A stretch of DNA of 64,000 nt. Source: Thermococcus sp. AM4. GTDB lineage: Archaea > Methanobacteriota_B > Thermococci > Thermococcales > Thermococcaceae. Each line of letters starts with the position of its first letter. The first letter of the stretch is position 1. The DNA is taken from assembly GCF_000151205.2 (NCBI RefSeq), contig NC_016051.1, forward strand, positions 558,001 to 622,000, read 5' to 3'. This document shows, piece after piece, positions 33,071 to 42,355 of this stretch. The position numbers were made by a program, and so were the translations under genes. The notes under the pieces were generated by a model. That model had not been told where the DNA came from. It saw only the letters and a program-made list of their open reading frames with translations, and did not search any database.

Positions 33071-36000
33071 ATGCCGTACATAGAGAAGATTGAAATGAAG
33101 GGCTTCAAATCTTACGGTAACAGGAAGGTTGTCGTTCCGCTCTCCAAGGGCTTCACCGCCATCGTCGGTGCCAACGGTTCTGGAAAGAGCAACATCGGCG
33201 ATGCTGTTCTGTTCGTTCTCGGAGGCCTATCCGCCAAAGCGATGAGGGCGACGAGGATAAGCGACCTCATTTTCGCCGGGAACAAGGCAGAACCACCGGC
33301 CAAGTACGCGGAGGTTGCGATGTATTTCAACAACGAGGACAGGGGCTTTCCAATCGACGAGGACGAGGTCGTGATAAAGAGGAGGGTTTACCCCGACGGC
33401 AGGAGCACGTACTGGCTGAACGGCAAGAGGGCCACGAGAAGCGAGATACTCGATCTCCTGAGCGCGGCCATGATCTCACCCGAAGGCTACAACCTCGTCC
33501 TGCAGGGCGACATAACGAAGTTCATCAAGATGAGCGCGACGGAGAGAAGGCTGATCATAGACGAGATATCTGGAATAGCCGAGTACGATGCAAAAAAGGA
33601 GAAGGCGCTCGAAGAGCTCAAGAAGGCGGAGGAAAACCTCGCCAGGGTTGATCTTCTGATCAAGGAGGTAAAGAAACAGCTCGACAAGCTGGAGAAGGAG
33701 AGAAACGACGCCCTCCGGTACCTCGACCTTAAGGAGAAGGTGGAGCGCGCGAGGGTGGCCCTGCTTCTCGGAGAGATCAAGAGGCTCGAACTTCTGCTCG
33801 AGGAGAGCAGGAACAGGGATTCCGGCATTGAGGAGGAGATAGGGAAGGTTGAGGCGGAGCTAAAGGCCCTCGTGAAGGAGATCATAGCCAGGGAAAGGGA
33901 ACTCAACGAGGTCGAGCGCGAGCTGGAGGAGAAGAGCGAGGACGGAATCCTCGAGGTCACTCGGAAGATAAGCGAGGTCAAATCGAGGATCGAAATGGCC
34001 AGGAGAAACATAGAGAACGCCCGCCGTGAGATAGAGGAAGACCAGAGGAGACTCTCAAAGGCAAAGGAAGAGCTCAGGAAGGTCTCAGAGGAGATAGAGA
34101 AGAGCAAAAACGCGATAGTCCGGTGGAAAAAGAGAAGGGAGAAGCTCCTCGCCGAGATCAAGGAGAAGGAAACCGTGAGGAACAGCCTCGTCGTCAGGCT
34201 CGGGGAAATCGACAGGAGCTACGCCGTCGCGAGGGAGGAGTTTGATAAGGTTGTCGGCGAGCTGGAAGAGGCAAAGAAGGAGATGTACACCAGGGAAGCG
34301 GAGGTCGAAAAGTTCCGAGAGGAAATAGAGAGGCAGAGGTCGCTGATAACGCGGGCAAACCTCCGGAGAAACGCGCTCAGGGAATCCATAGCGAAGCTCA
34401 AGTCGGAGATAGACGAAAAGCGCTCCGAACTTTCGAACATCGACGGGAAGATGTCACGGATCGAGGCGAGGATAAGAAAGGCCGAGAAAGAGCTGGAAGA
34501 GAAGACCGCGAAGCTCAAAAAGCTCGATCCAGAGCTGGCAAAGGCAAGGGAGGAGCTCATAAAGGCCGAAGCCCAGAGGGAAGTCCGCGGCAATCGCGCC
34601 GTCGAGTTCCTGAAGAAGAGCAACATTCCCGGCCTTTACGGCACGCTCGGCGAGCTGATAACGGTTAAAGACGGGAGATACGCCCTGGCGGTTGAGGTGG
34701 CCCTCGGCGGGAACTACGACAACGTGGTTGTTGAGGACGACAGGGTCGCGGAGAAGGCGATAAAGCTCCTCAAGGAGAAAAAACTCGGAAGGTTAACCTT
34801 CCTCCCGCTCAACAAGATAAAGCCCCGCTCTATGCGTGAGAAGCCATCCCTCGGAATCCCGGCTATGGACGTCGTGAGCTACGACCCGCGCTTCAGGAAC
34901 GCCGTCGCTTACGCCCTCGGAGATACCCTCATCGTCGAGGACATGGACGAAGCGAGGAGCGTCGGCATAGGGAAGGTCAGAATGGTGACCCTTGGCGGCG
35001 AGCTGCTCGAGAGGAGCGGGGCAATAACAGGCGGCCACTACAGGCCGAGGGGCAGGCTCGGGGTCAACGTCGACGAGATCAGGGCGAAGGTCGAGAGGCT
35101 CGAGCGCGAGAAGGAAGCCCTTGAAGCGGAGGTTAATTCCCTGAAGGTCGAGGTAAACGGCCTCAGAAATGAACTCTTCGAGCTCCGCATGAGGAAGAGC
35201 GAGCTCTCAAAGGACCTCCAGGTCGCGCAGAGGGAGATGGAAAGACTCCTCGCGGAGGACAGGGCGCTGAAAGAGGAGATAGAAACTGCAGAGGAGACGA
35301 TAAAGAAACTAGAGGCCAAGATAGAGGAGTACAGGGGCGAGATCGCGAAGCTCCGCGGGAGGATCGAGAGACTTGAGAGGAAGAGGGAGAAGCTCAAGAG
35401 GGCCCTGGAGAACCCTGAGGCGAGGGAGCTCAACGCGAAGATAAGGGAAGTTGAGGGACAGATCGCAAAGCTCAAGGAGGAGCTCAGCAGGGTCGAGAGC
35501 AAGCTTGAGAGTCTTGAGAGCAGGATAAACGAGGAACTGCTCCCGAGGAAGGCCGACCTCGAGGAGGAAATCGAGGGCTTGATCAACAGGATAAACGCGC
35601 TCCAGGCCAACATAAAGGAGAACGAGGAGGCGATAAAGAAGTTTGAGGCGGAGCTTGAGGAGCTCAAGAAGGCCGAGGAGAACGTGAAGGATGAACTCAA
35701 GGAGCTCCGCGAGAGGCGCGAGAGGCTGAGGAACGAGATAATCGAGCTGAGGGAGAAGAAGGACGAGCTGAGTTCCAAACTTCAGGAGCTCAGGATAGAG
35801 GCCAACACCCTCAAAATAAAGATGGGGCAGTACGAGGCCGAGCTCGAGGAAAAGAGGGCGGAGCTCAAACACCACGATCCAAAGCTGGTCAGATCGATAA
35901 AGCCCGACGAGATACCGGAGCCTGAGAAGCTCGGTGAGCTCAAGGAAAGGATCGAGTCTATGGAGGAGGAGATACGCTCCCTTGAGCCCGTGAACATGAA

Positions 36001-36649
36001 GGCCATCGAGGACTTCGAGGTCGTGGAGAGGCGCTATCTCGAACTTAGCAGCAAGCGCGAGCAGGTTTTAGCGGAGAAGGAGAGCATAGAGGAGTTCATA
36101 GCCGAGATCGAGGGGCAGAAGAGGGAGGTTTTCATGAGAACCCTGGAGGCAATAGCGAAGAACTTCTCGGAGCTGTTCGCCAAGCTCTCGCCGGGCGGGA
36201 GCGCGAGGCTCATACTCGAGAACCCGGAGGATCCGTTCTCGGGGGGCCTGGAGATAGAGGCCAAGCCCGCTGGGAAGGACGTCAAGAGGATCGAGGCGAT
36301 GAGCGGCGGCGAGAAGGCCTTAACTGCCTTGGCTTTCGTCTTCGCAATCCAGCGCTACAAGCCGGCCCCGTTCTACCTCTTCGACGAGATCGACGCCCAC
36401 CTCGACGACGCGAACGTCAAGCGCGTTGCGGACCTTATCAAGGAATCCTCCCAGTCGAGCCAGTTCATAGTCATAACCCTGAGGGACGTCATGATGGCCA
36501 ACGCCGACAAGATCATCGGCGTCAGCATGAGGAACGGAATAAGCAGGGTCGTGTCGCTCAGCCTTGAGAAGGCCATGAAGATACTCGAAGAGGCCAGGAG
36601 AAGGAGCGACGAGGAGCACAGGGAAATGTTCGGCCATCTGGAGGGCTGA
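33071..36649 (+). CDS. smc: Chromosome segregation protein SMC
   Basis: The protein is 1192 residues and full length for archaeal SMC. It has Walker A VGANGSGKSN near the N terminus, a first coiled coil (about 170-500), a hinge (about 510-650, GLYGTLGELITVKDGRY), a second coiled coil (about 670-1010) and the C-terminal head with MSGGEKALTALAF and YLFDEIDAHLDD. It works with ScpA, whose gene follows after an 825-bp insert. ATG 33071 follows AGGTG; the TATA box is about 35-40 bases upstream. Confidence 0.96.
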   Translation: MPYIEKIEMKGFKSYGNRKVVVPLSKGFTAIVGANGSGKSNIGDAVLFVLGGLSAKAMRATRISDLIFAGNKAEPPAKYAEVAMYFNNEDRGFPIDEDEVVIKRRVYPDGRSTYWLNGKRATRSEILDLLSAAMISPEGYNLVLQGDITKFIKMSATERRLIIDEISGIAEYDAKKEKALEELKKAEENLARVDLLIKEVKKQLDKLEKERNDALRYLDLKEKVERARVALLLGEIKRLELLLEESRNRDSGIEEEIGKVEAELKALVKEIIARERELNEVERELEEKSEDGILEVTRKISEVKSRIEMARRNIENARREIEEDQRRLSKAKEELRKVSEEIEKSKNAIVRWKKRREKLLAEIKEKETVRNSLVVRLGEIDRSYAVAREEFDKVVGELEEAKKEMYTREAEVEKFREEIERQRSLITRANLRRNALRESIAKLKSEIDEKRSELSNIDGKMSRIEARIRKAEKELEEKTAKLKKLDPELAKAREELIKAEAQREVRGNRAVEFLKKSNIPGLYGTLGELITVKDGRYALAVEVALGGNYDNVVVEDDRVAEKAIKLLKEKKLGRLTFLPLNKIKPRSMREKPSLGIPAMDVVSYDPRFRNAVAYALGDTLIVEDMDEARSVGIGKVRMVTLGGELLERSGAITGGHYRPRGRLGVNVDEIRAKVERLEREKEALEAEVNSLKVEVNGLRNELFELRMRKSELSKDLQVAQREMERLLAEDRALKEEIETAEETIKKLEAKIEEYRGEIAKLRGRIERLERKREKLKRALENPEARELNAKIREVEGQIAKLKEELSRVESKLESLESRINEELLPRKADLEEEIEGLINRINALQANIKENEEAIKKFEAELEELKKAEENVKDELKELRERRERLRNEIIELREKKDELSSKLQELRIEANTLKIKMGQYEAELEEKRAELKHHDPKLVRSIKPDEIPEPEKLGELKERIESMEEEIRSLEPVNMKAIEDFEVVERRYLELSSKREQVLAEKESIEEFIAEIEGQKREVFMRTLEAIAKNFSELFAKLSPGGSARLILENPEDPFSGGLEIEAKPAGKDVKRIEAMSGGEKALTALAFVFAIQRYKPAPFYLFDEIDAHLDDANVKRVADLIKESSQSSQFIVITLRDVMMANADKIIGVSMRNGISRVVSLSLEKAMKILEEARRRSDEEHREMFGHLEG

Positions 36650-36654
36650 GGATG
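36639..36654 (+). repeat. Direct repeat, left copy flanking the HEPN/MNT insert
   Basis: TGGAGGGCTGAGGATG holds the last codons and stop of smc plus an ATG. It is identical to 37464-37479. In this copy the final ATG (36652) is the start of the HEPN gene. Confidence 0.8.
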
Positions 36655-37065
36655 TTTGATGAAGAGGAATACAGACGATGGATGGACCAGGCTGAATACA
36701 CACTCAGGAGTGCGGAGAACGATATGAGGGCGGGCTTCTACTCGTGGGCGTGCTTCAAAGCACAGCAGGCAGGGGAATACGCGGTTAAGGCCCTTCTTTA
36801 CGGGATGGGCGTGATGGCTTACGGGCACTCAATAAAAAAGCTCCTCGATGTGTTATCGCAAAAAATAGAGGTTCCCAGCGAACTGTTCAACAGGGCAAGG
36901 CTACTTGACAGGCATTACATACCCCCCAGATATCCGGATGCGTACATAGAGGGTTCTCCTTACGAGTACTACGGCGAGAATGACGCCAGAGAGGCAATAA
37001 ATTCGGCTAGGGAGATAATAGAGTTCATCAGGAGGATTGCACATGAGAAGATTGAAAAATCCTGA
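36652..37065 (+). CDS. HEPN domain protein (toxin type), between smc and scpA
   Basis: The protein is 137 residues of the PF05168 type: YRRWMDQAEYTLRSAENDMRAGFYSWACFKAQQAGEYAVKALL, then the RX4H motif RLLDRH followed by YIPPRYPDAYIEG. HEPN toxins are RNases or are inactivated by AMPylation of a nearby Tyr. The composition is more AT-rich than smc and scpA. It overlaps the MNT gene by 23 bases. Confidence 0.85.
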   Translation: MFDEEEYRRWMDQAEYTLRSAENDMRAGFYSWACFKAQQAGEYAVKALLYGMGVMAYGHSIKKLLDVLSQKIEVPSELFNRARLLDRHYIPPRYPDAYIEGSPYEYYGENDAREAINSAREIIEFIRRIAHEKIEKS

Positions 37066-37474
37066 GAAAATACCATACTGGGAGGAAATTCAGCGATACG
37101 TCCAGGACGTTGTTAGGGCCATTAATCCAAAGTTAATTCTCCTGTACGGCTCAATATCCAGGGGAACCTTTGGAATTGGAAGCGACGTTGACCTGCTCAT
37201 AATCGCGGATAATCTGCCCAAAAACCCAAACGAACGACTCAAACTGCTCTATTCCCTTGACAGGACAAAAGCACCACTCGACCCCAAAGCTTACACTCCC
37301 TCTGAGGCTTTAAAAATGCTCAGAAAAGGACACCCCCTCCTCATGGATGCACTGGAAGACGGGATAATCCTTTACGCAGACGAGGACTACTTCCGGGAAC
37401 TCGTGAAGGCATTTCAGCTGGCGAAGAGAAGATACCAGCGCTTTGAGAGAGGTTGGATTAGGATGGAGGGCTGA
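37043..37474 (+). CDS. Nucleotidyltransferase (MNT type antitoxin)
   Basis: About 143 residues with LYGSISRGTFGIGSDVDLLII, the GS-x-SDxD catalytic motif of minimal nucleotidyltransferases, and a helical C-terminal part ending RYQRFERGWIRMEG. Its last two codons and stop lie in the right copy of the smc-end repeat, so its natural end has been replaced. MNT partners of HEPN proteins add AMP to the toxin. Confidence 0.82.
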   Translation: MRRLKNPEKIPYWEEIQRYVQDVVRAINPKLILLYGSISRGTFGIGSDVDLLIIADNLPKNPNERLKLLYSLDRTKAPLDPKAYTPSEALKMLRKGHPLLMDALEDGIILYADEDYFRELVKAFQLAKRRYQRFERGWIRMEG

Positions 37475-37479
37475 GGATG
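37464..37479 (+). repeat. Direct repeat, right copy flanking the HEPN/MNT insert
   Basis: The same 16 bases as 36639-36654. Here they give the last codons and stop of the MNT gene, and the ATG (37477) starts scpA. The two copies lie 825 bp apart. Confidence 0.8.
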
Positions 37480-38151
37480 GAATCGAGGTTTGAAACCGAG
37501 ATAACTCCCGTGGATATACTGCTCCAGCTGGTCAAAATGGGAAAAGTCGACCCCTGGAACATAGACATAGTGGACCTGACCGAGAAGTACATAAAGATGC
37601 TGCGCGAGATGAGGGAGCTCGACCTCAGGGTTTCCGCGAGGGCCATTTTAGCGGCTTCAATCCTCGTCAGGATGAAGACCGAGGCCCTTCTGAGCGAGGA
37701 CGAAGAGGAGGAAGAGGAGAAAGGCGAAGAGAGGATCAGGGTGGAGGTTGAGCCCCTCGCACCGCCGATAAGGAGATCGGAGCGCTATTACACCTTCGAC
37801 GACCTCATAGAGGCCCTCATGGATGCACTCGAGGAAGCGGAGAGAAGAAAGCCGAGGAAGCGGAAGAAGGAGAACATAGAGGAGCAGGTCTTTGTGGTTG
37901 ATGACTTCCGCGTCGACATTGAGAAGCACGTCCACAGACTGCACGGCATAGTGGTGAAGCTCTACCGCGAAACAGGGAAGCCGATAAGGTTCTGGGACCT
38001 CGTCTTCGATCCGAGCCCGAAGATAGTGGCGAGGACCTTCCTCTACCTCCTCTTCCTCTCGAACATGGGGAAGGTAGAGCTCATTCAGGAGGAGCCCTTC
38101 GGGGAGATCCTTGTTCTTCCACTCGATCAAGATCGCAGCCGGCCAGCGTGA
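37477..38151 (+). CDS. scpA: Segregation and condensation protein ScpA
   Basis: The protein is 224 residues with the ScpA/kleisin N-terminal block ITPVDILLQLVKMGKVDPWNIDIVDLTEKYI, then an acidic linker and a winged-helix C terminus. It bridges the SMC heads. The gene should lie immediately behind smc; here a HEPN/MNT pair intervenes. Its end overlaps the convergent membrane-protein gene by 71 bases. Confidence 0.92.
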   Translation: MESRFETEITPVDILLQLVKMGKVDPWNIDIVDLTEKYIKMLREMRELDLRVSARAILAASILVRMKTEALLSEDEEEEEEKGEERIRVEVEPLAPPIRRSERYYTFDDLIEALMDALEEAERRKPRKRKKENIEEQVFVVDDFRVDIEKHVHRLHGIVVKLYRETGKPIRFWDLVFDPSPKIVARTFLYLLFLSNMGKVELIQEEPFGEILVLPLDQDRSRPA

Positions 38152-38536
38152 GGGAAGAGAGAACCTTTTTGGCCTTGTTTTCGCTTATCCTTCCTTCTTC
38201 GATCGCCTTCTGGAGGAGGTACTCTATCATGAAGCACTGAGCCGGGAGGAGGGGATTTCTGGTTAGAGCGTAGCTCTGCTCCCTCTTGAACATGAAGTGC
38301 CAGTCGAGCTCGGCCAAGAGCACGAAGCCGATGACGGCGAGGGTGTAGGTGACTCCCACGAACTCCCGGAAGCTGAACCTGGAGGCTATCCAGGGAACTG
38401 AGTAGAGCTCCTTGGCGAACACGAAGAGGATCATGAAGCTGTTCGCTATGCTGAGGTAGCTCGCGGCCCTCGTTATCTTGAGCTTCCACAGGACGATTCT
38501 ATCCCGGGCTTTAACGAGGCTTTTTGCCCTCATCAT
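38081..38536 (-). CDS. Membrane protein of unknown family
   Basis: About 151 residues. It has basic N-terminal residues and two to three hydrophobic segments ([19 protein letters not shown], and [15 protein letters not shown]), then a soluble part ([28 protein letters not shown]). No family recognised. ATG 38536 or 38533 is the likely start. It overlaps the end of scpA on the other strand by 71 bases, so the C-terminal stretch after VLSSL may be only partly conserved. Confidence 0.6.
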   Translation of the reverse strand: MMRAKSLVKARDRIVLWKLKITRAASYLSIANSFMILFVFAKELYSVPWIASRFSFREFVGVTYTLAVIGFVLLAELDWHFMFKREQSYALTRNPLLPAQCFMIEYLLQKAIEEGRISENKAKKVLSSLTLAGCDLDRVEEQGSPRRAPPE

Positions 38537-39008
38537 CGTTCTCACCCGAAGGGGCACTCTCAACGCCAGCGATAAAGTTTTCTGACGGTGTTCTCTCCTC
38601 TCTCTTCGCGGGCCTCAGCGTTATCGCGAGTAAAGGCTCCTCTCTCCCGATGTAGAGGCTCCGCTTTTCCCTGTTGAGGTAGAAGCAGTAAATGCCGTTC
38701 GGAATTTCGGAAAGGAACTTGATTGGGGACGTTTCCCTCGCGAGCCTCTTATCAGGAAAGACGCAGCGGTAGGTCCCATTTAAGCCCTTCACGCGCTCCC
38801 GGATTTCATCGAGGTGGAGCCTCTCGCACTCGAGTTTTGCACACACGAGGCTCTTCCTTCCGTCGGTAAAGATTACAACGCGCTCGTTGACCTCGATCCT
38901 CCGCGAGCGGTCGAGGAACGACCAGAGCTCCGAGTAGACCCGCTCAAGCTTTCTCCTCTTTGCCAGCCTCTTCACGAGCCTTTCCTCGGCGTGCCTCGTC
39001 AGGAGCAT
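38511..39008 (-). CDS. Hypothetical protein upstream of the membrane-protein gene
   Basis: About 165 residues, basic: [38 protein letters not shown], then a beta-rich middle and a Glu/Lys tail. Not recognised. ATG 39008 has GGAGAG upstream; GTG 39038 is an alternative. Its end overlaps the start of the next membrane-protein gene by about 26 bases, so the two are co-transcribed. Confidence 0.6.
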   Translation of the reverse strand: MLLTRHAEERLVKRLAKRRKLERVYSELWSFLDRSRRIEVNERVVIFTDGRKSLVCAKLECERLHLDEIRERVKGLNGTYRCVFPDKRLARETSPIKFLSEIPNGIYCFYLNREKRSLYIGREEPLLAITLRPAKREERTPSENFIAGVESAPSGENDDEGKKPR

Positions 39009-39120
39009 AGGCAATCTCTCCAAAGCTTTGAAGGTCACGGATGCACCTACACAGGTACGTACATATGCAGGTTTTGACTAGTGAAAAAGGTATTTAAGTC
39101 TTAGAACCTGAGAGGAACCC

Positions 39121-39489
39121 ATGAAGGGAAAAGTTTACCTGCTTGCCTTCGTGGCCCTCGCGCTCATCGACGCGCTCACAACGTGGTTCGGTGTTAGAAT
39201 GGGCTTTGTCGAAGCCAACGGGATAATAGCCGAAAGACTGAGGAACCCGGTTCTTTTCTTCGGCAGCTACGCCCTCTTTACCGCGCTCGGCGCCGGCGTT
39301 ATCGTCGTCTCGATCAGGCTGGAAAGGCTCAGCCCCGCTTTCAGGCTTGTGGTGATCGGGATGATCATCCTCAAAGCGGTTCCGGCAGTTAACAACCTCC
39401 TTCTCCTCGCGGGGATTTCGAGGTCAAGCGTCCTTCTAACGACTGCGGAGCCGCTGTTAAGAGCCCCATACGCAGCCAATCTGCCATGA
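39121..39489 (+). CDS. Small four-helix membrane protein (DUF5658-like)
   Basis: The protein is 122 residues with about four hydrophobic helices (LLAFVALALIDALTTWFGV, LFFGSYALFTALGAGVIVV, FRLVVIGMIILKAVPAVNNLLLLAGI). The start DALTTWFGVRMGFVEANGI resembles DUF5658-type proteins. The TATA-like GGTATTTAAGT (about 39090-39099) is about 25 bases upstream of the ATG, so the mRNA may be leaderless. Confidence 0.65.
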   Translation: MKGKVYLLAFVALALIDALTTWFGVRMGFVEANGIIAERLRNPVLFFGSYALFTALGAGVIVVSIRLERLSPAFRLVVIGMIILKAVPAVNNLLLLAGISRSSVLLTTAEPLLRAPYAANLP

Positions 39490-39693
39490 CTTTTTAAATC
39501 CTTTTGTAACTGCTTTCATCCCTTCTAAAGAACGCCAAAAGACAAATTTATGGGCAGGATACGGAGTTATGTGAAGCTCTTCAGCGAGCTCATCAAGTTT
39601 TTGAAGAATATTGCGTGTTTCCTCCTCAGACAGCCCCTTAAGGGCCTTTTCAAGGTCTTTGTAGAATCGTTCAGAGACGAGGACTTTCCACAT
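39457..39693 (-). pseudogene. RelE/ParE-type toxin, C-terminally broken
   Basis: The N-terminal 50 residues (KVLVSERFYKDLEKALKGL...ELAEELHITPYPAHKFV) match the RelE/ParE toxin fold. The rest (FWRSLEGMKAVTKGFKKSWQIGC) lacks the expected strand and Arg/Tyr pattern and overlaps the end of the neighbouring membrane-protein gene on the other strand. The toxin is therefore probably truncated and inactive. It follows its antitoxin with one shared base. Confidence 0.6.
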
Positions 39694-39890
39694 TACCTGA
39701 TCAGCCCCCGCGCCTTACCCCATCTGGTAAAGTCCCCTGGCCGATACTCCCGAACCTCCACAGCATCATCAACATGAAATTCCTCGTCGTCTTCGGGGAT
39801 AAGGGCTTCGATAACCTCTTCCAGCACGTCAAGGCGTCTCTCTATTTCCTCTATTCTGTGGAGAATACGTGAGACCTCAACTCTTTCCAC
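39693..39890 (-). CDS. RelB-like antitoxin
   Basis: About 65 residues starting (GTG) ERVEVSRILHRIEEIERRLDVLEEVIEAL, a helix for dimerisation, then an acidic stretch and EYRPGDFTRWGKARGLIR. The GAGGGG ribosome site lies in a hairpin (39892-39906: CCCCTC/GAGGGG, loop ACC), which could reduce translation when folded. Its toxin partner is damaged. Confidence 0.65.
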   Translation of the reverse strand: MERVEVSRILHRIEEIERRLDVLEEVIEALIPEDDEEFHVDDAVEVREYRPGDFTRWGKARGLIR

Positions 39891-39973
39891 ACCCCTCACC
39901 GAGGGGAAGTAGGGCACGGAGGATATTAACCTTGCTCGGAAAGCTTTTATGGTTGGCCGCCGAAGGGCTCAAC

Positions 39974-42355
39974 ATGTCCTATCTCAGAAGGGATTTAATC
40001 GAGCCCCGCGTTTACCAGGAGGTCATCTACGCCCGCTGTAAGGAGCGGAACTGCCTCGTCGTCCTGCCAACTGGCTTAGGAAAGACGCTCATAGCGATGC
40101 TCATAGCGGATTACAGGCTCTCGAAGTACGGGGGAAAGGTTCTCTTCTTAGCTCCAACCAAACCGCTGGCTATGCAACACGCCGAGAGCTTTAGAAAACT
40201 CTTCAACCTTCCGCCCGAGAAGATTAACGTCCTCACGGGTGAGCTTTCCCCGGATAAGCGCGCTGAACTCTGGAGGAAGAGCGTCGTCATTACCGCAACG
40301 CCCCAAACAATTGAAAACGACCTCCTAACGGGCAGGATTTCGCTTGAGGACGTCGTCCTGCTCGTCGTCGATGAGGCTCACAGGGCCGTTGGCAACTACG
40401 CCTACGTCTTCATAGCGAAGGAGTACCTTAAGACCGCCAAACATCCCCTCGTCCTCGGATTAACTGCATCGCCGGGGAGTGACGAGGAAAAGATTCGCGA
40501 GATAGTTGGGAACCTTGGGATAGAGCGCATAGAAATCAGAACCGAGAACTCGCCGGACGTCAAGCCCTACGTCCAGAGGATAGCCTTTGACTGGGTGAAA
40601 GTTGAGCTGCCGGGAATCTACAAAGATGTAAGAAAAATCCTGCGCGAGATGCTCAAGGATTCCCTAAAGCCCCTCGCAGATGCCGGGCTCGTGAGCTCCT
40701 CTTCACCGGACATCTCGAAGAGGGAGGTCCTTCAGGCGGGCTCGAAGATAAACCAGGCGATGGCCAAGGGCGACTACTCCATCGGCTACCTCAAGAAGCA
40801 CCAGGCCAAGGCCATGAAGCTCCACCACGCGATTGAACTTTTGGAGACGCAGGGGCTAACGGCCCTCAGGAGCTACCTCAAGAAGCTCCGCGAGGACCGC
40901 TCAAAGTCTGGGAGAGAGCTCATGGAAGACCCGCGTATGAGGAAGGTCACTTACCTCCTCGTTCAGGCGAAAGAACTTGGCCTCGACCACCCGAAGATGG
41001 AGAAGCTGAAGGAGCTTATCCGGAAACAGCTCCAGAAAAAGCCGGACTCGAAGATAATCGTTTTCACGAACTACCGCGACACTGGGAAGAAGATAGTCGA
41101 GGAGCTCCAGGAGATGGGCATCTCGGCAGAGCGCTTCATAGGGCAGGCGAGCAGGGGAAGAGATAGGGGGATGAGTCAGAGGGAGCAGAAGGAAGTCCTG
41201 GATAGGTTCTCGCGCGGTGAGTTCAACGTTTTAGTTGCCACGAGCGTCGGCGAGGAGGGGCTGGACGTTCCCGAGGTTGATTTGGTCGTCTTCTACGAGC
41301 CCGTGCCTTCAGCAATAAGGAGCATTCAGCGCCGTGGCAGGACCGGAAGGCACAGGCCCGGAAAGGTGGTAATCCTCATGGCCAAGGGGACGCGGGACGA
41401 GGCCTACTACTGGAGCTCCCGGAGGAAGGAGAAGGGCATGTTCGAGGCGATAAGGAAAGTCGCGAGGGAATTGGAGAGCCTTGAGAGGGAATCCAAAGGC
41501 CGGGAGAGGGTTGAGGTGGGGAAGGGTAAGATAACATCCCTTGACGCGTTTCTAAAGGTTGGCAGGAGCAAGAAGGCCGGGAGTGAGAAGGAGAAAGAAC
41601 CGGAGAAAAAGGCCGAATCAAAAGCTCCGCAGGTTCAAGATGAGAAAAAAGAGAAAAGCAAGAGCGGGGAAATCCCGGTTAAGCCGATATTCGTGAGGAA
41701 GCCGAAGGGGATAGTCGTCTACGTTGACTCGCGCGAGCTGAGGAGCGGAGTGCCGAAGATTCTGAAGGAGCTCGGGGCAGAGATTGAAGTTAAAACCCTT
41801 GATGTGGCAGATTACGTCGTCAGCGAGGAGGTGGGAATAGAAAGGAAGAGTGCCAACGACTTCATACAGTCAATAATAGACGGCAGGCTCTTCGACCAGG
41901 TTGAGAGGCTCAAGAGGGCCTACGAGAAGCCCGTGATAATCATCGAGGGCGAGCTCTACGGCATCAGGAACGTCCATCCCAACGCGATTAGGGGAGCCAT
42001 AGCCTCGGTAACCGTTGACTGGGGTGTTCCGGTGCTCTTCTCCTCGGGAAAGGAGGAAACGGCGAGCTTCATCTACCTCTTAGCTAAACGCGAGCAAGAG
42101 GAGCGGAAGAAGGAGGTAAGGCTGAGGGGCGAGAAGAAGGCCCTAACCTTAGCTGAGAGACAGCGCCTAATCGTTGAGGGCCTTCCAAACGTTTCCTCGA
42201 CGCTGGCCAAGCGCCTGCTCAAACATTTTGGCAACGTCGAGCGGGTCTTCACGGCAACCGAGGAGGAGCTCAAGGAGGTCGAGGGGATAGGGCCAAAGAA
42301 GGCGAGGGAGATAAGAAAAGTTATAACCGCGCCCTACGTGGAGGACGAGGGGTGA
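39974..42355 (+). CDS. hef: Hef: ERCC4-like helicase-nuclease (FANCM/XPF family)
   Basis: The protein is 793 residues. The SF2 helicase part has VVLPTGLGKTLIAM (motif I), VVDEAH (II), LTASPG (III), then FTNYRDTG and GRTGRHRPG. A charged linker about residues 530-580 follows. Then comes the XPF nuclease domain with VDSRELRSG and EVGIERKSANDFIQSIIDGRLFDQ, and a tandem helix-hairpin-helix. It repairs stalled forks. No intein. The ATG at 39974 is well inside the open frame that begins 105 bases earlier. It overlaps the GH5-like gene by 22 bases at its 3' end. Confidence 0.95.
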   Translation: MSYLRRDLIEPRVYQEVIYARCKERNCLVVLPTGLGKTLIAMLIADYRLSKYGGKVLFLAPTKPLAMQHAESFRKLFNLPPEKINVLTGELSPDKRAELWRKSVVITATPQTIENDLLTGRISLEDVVLLVVDEAHRAVGNYAYVFIAKEYLKTAKHPLVLGLTASPGSDEEKIREIVGNLGIERIEIRTENSPDVKPYVQRIAFDWVKVELPGIYKDVRKILREMLKDSLKPLADAGLVSSSSPDISKREVLQAGSKINQAMAKGDYSIGYLKKHQAKAMKLHHAIELLETQGLTALRSYLKKLREDRSKSGRELMEDPRMRKVTYLLVQAKELGLDHPKMEKLKELIRKQLQKKPDSKIIVFTNYRDTGKKIVEELQEMGISAERFIGQASRGRDRGMSQREQKEVLDRFSRGEFNVLVATSVGEEGLDVPEVDLVVFYEPVPSAIRSIQRRGRTGRHRPGKVVILMAKGTRDEAYYWSSRRKEKGMFEAIRKVARELESLERESKGRERVEVGKGKITSLDAFLKVGRSKKAGSEKEKEPEKKAESKAPQVQDEKKEKSKSGEIPVKPIFVRKPKGIVVYVDSRELRSGVPKILKELGAEIEVKTLDVADYVVSEEVGIERKSANDFIQSIIDGRLFDQVERLKRAYEKPVIIIEGELYGIRNVHPNAIRGAIASVTVDWGVPVLFSSGKEETASFIYLLAKREQEERKKEVRLRGEKKALTLAERQRLIVEGLPNVSSTLAKRLLKHFGNVERVFTATEEELKEVEGIGPKKAREIRKVITAPYVEDEG

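Noticed and set aside
34219-35875. Several Ser/Leu-rich frames opposite smc
   Set aside because: They are the complement of the coiled-coil heptads of SMC and lack any start signal.
39974-42355. Intein in Hef
   Set aside because: The protein has the normal length and no splice-junction Cys/His-Asn blocks interrupt the helicase motifs.
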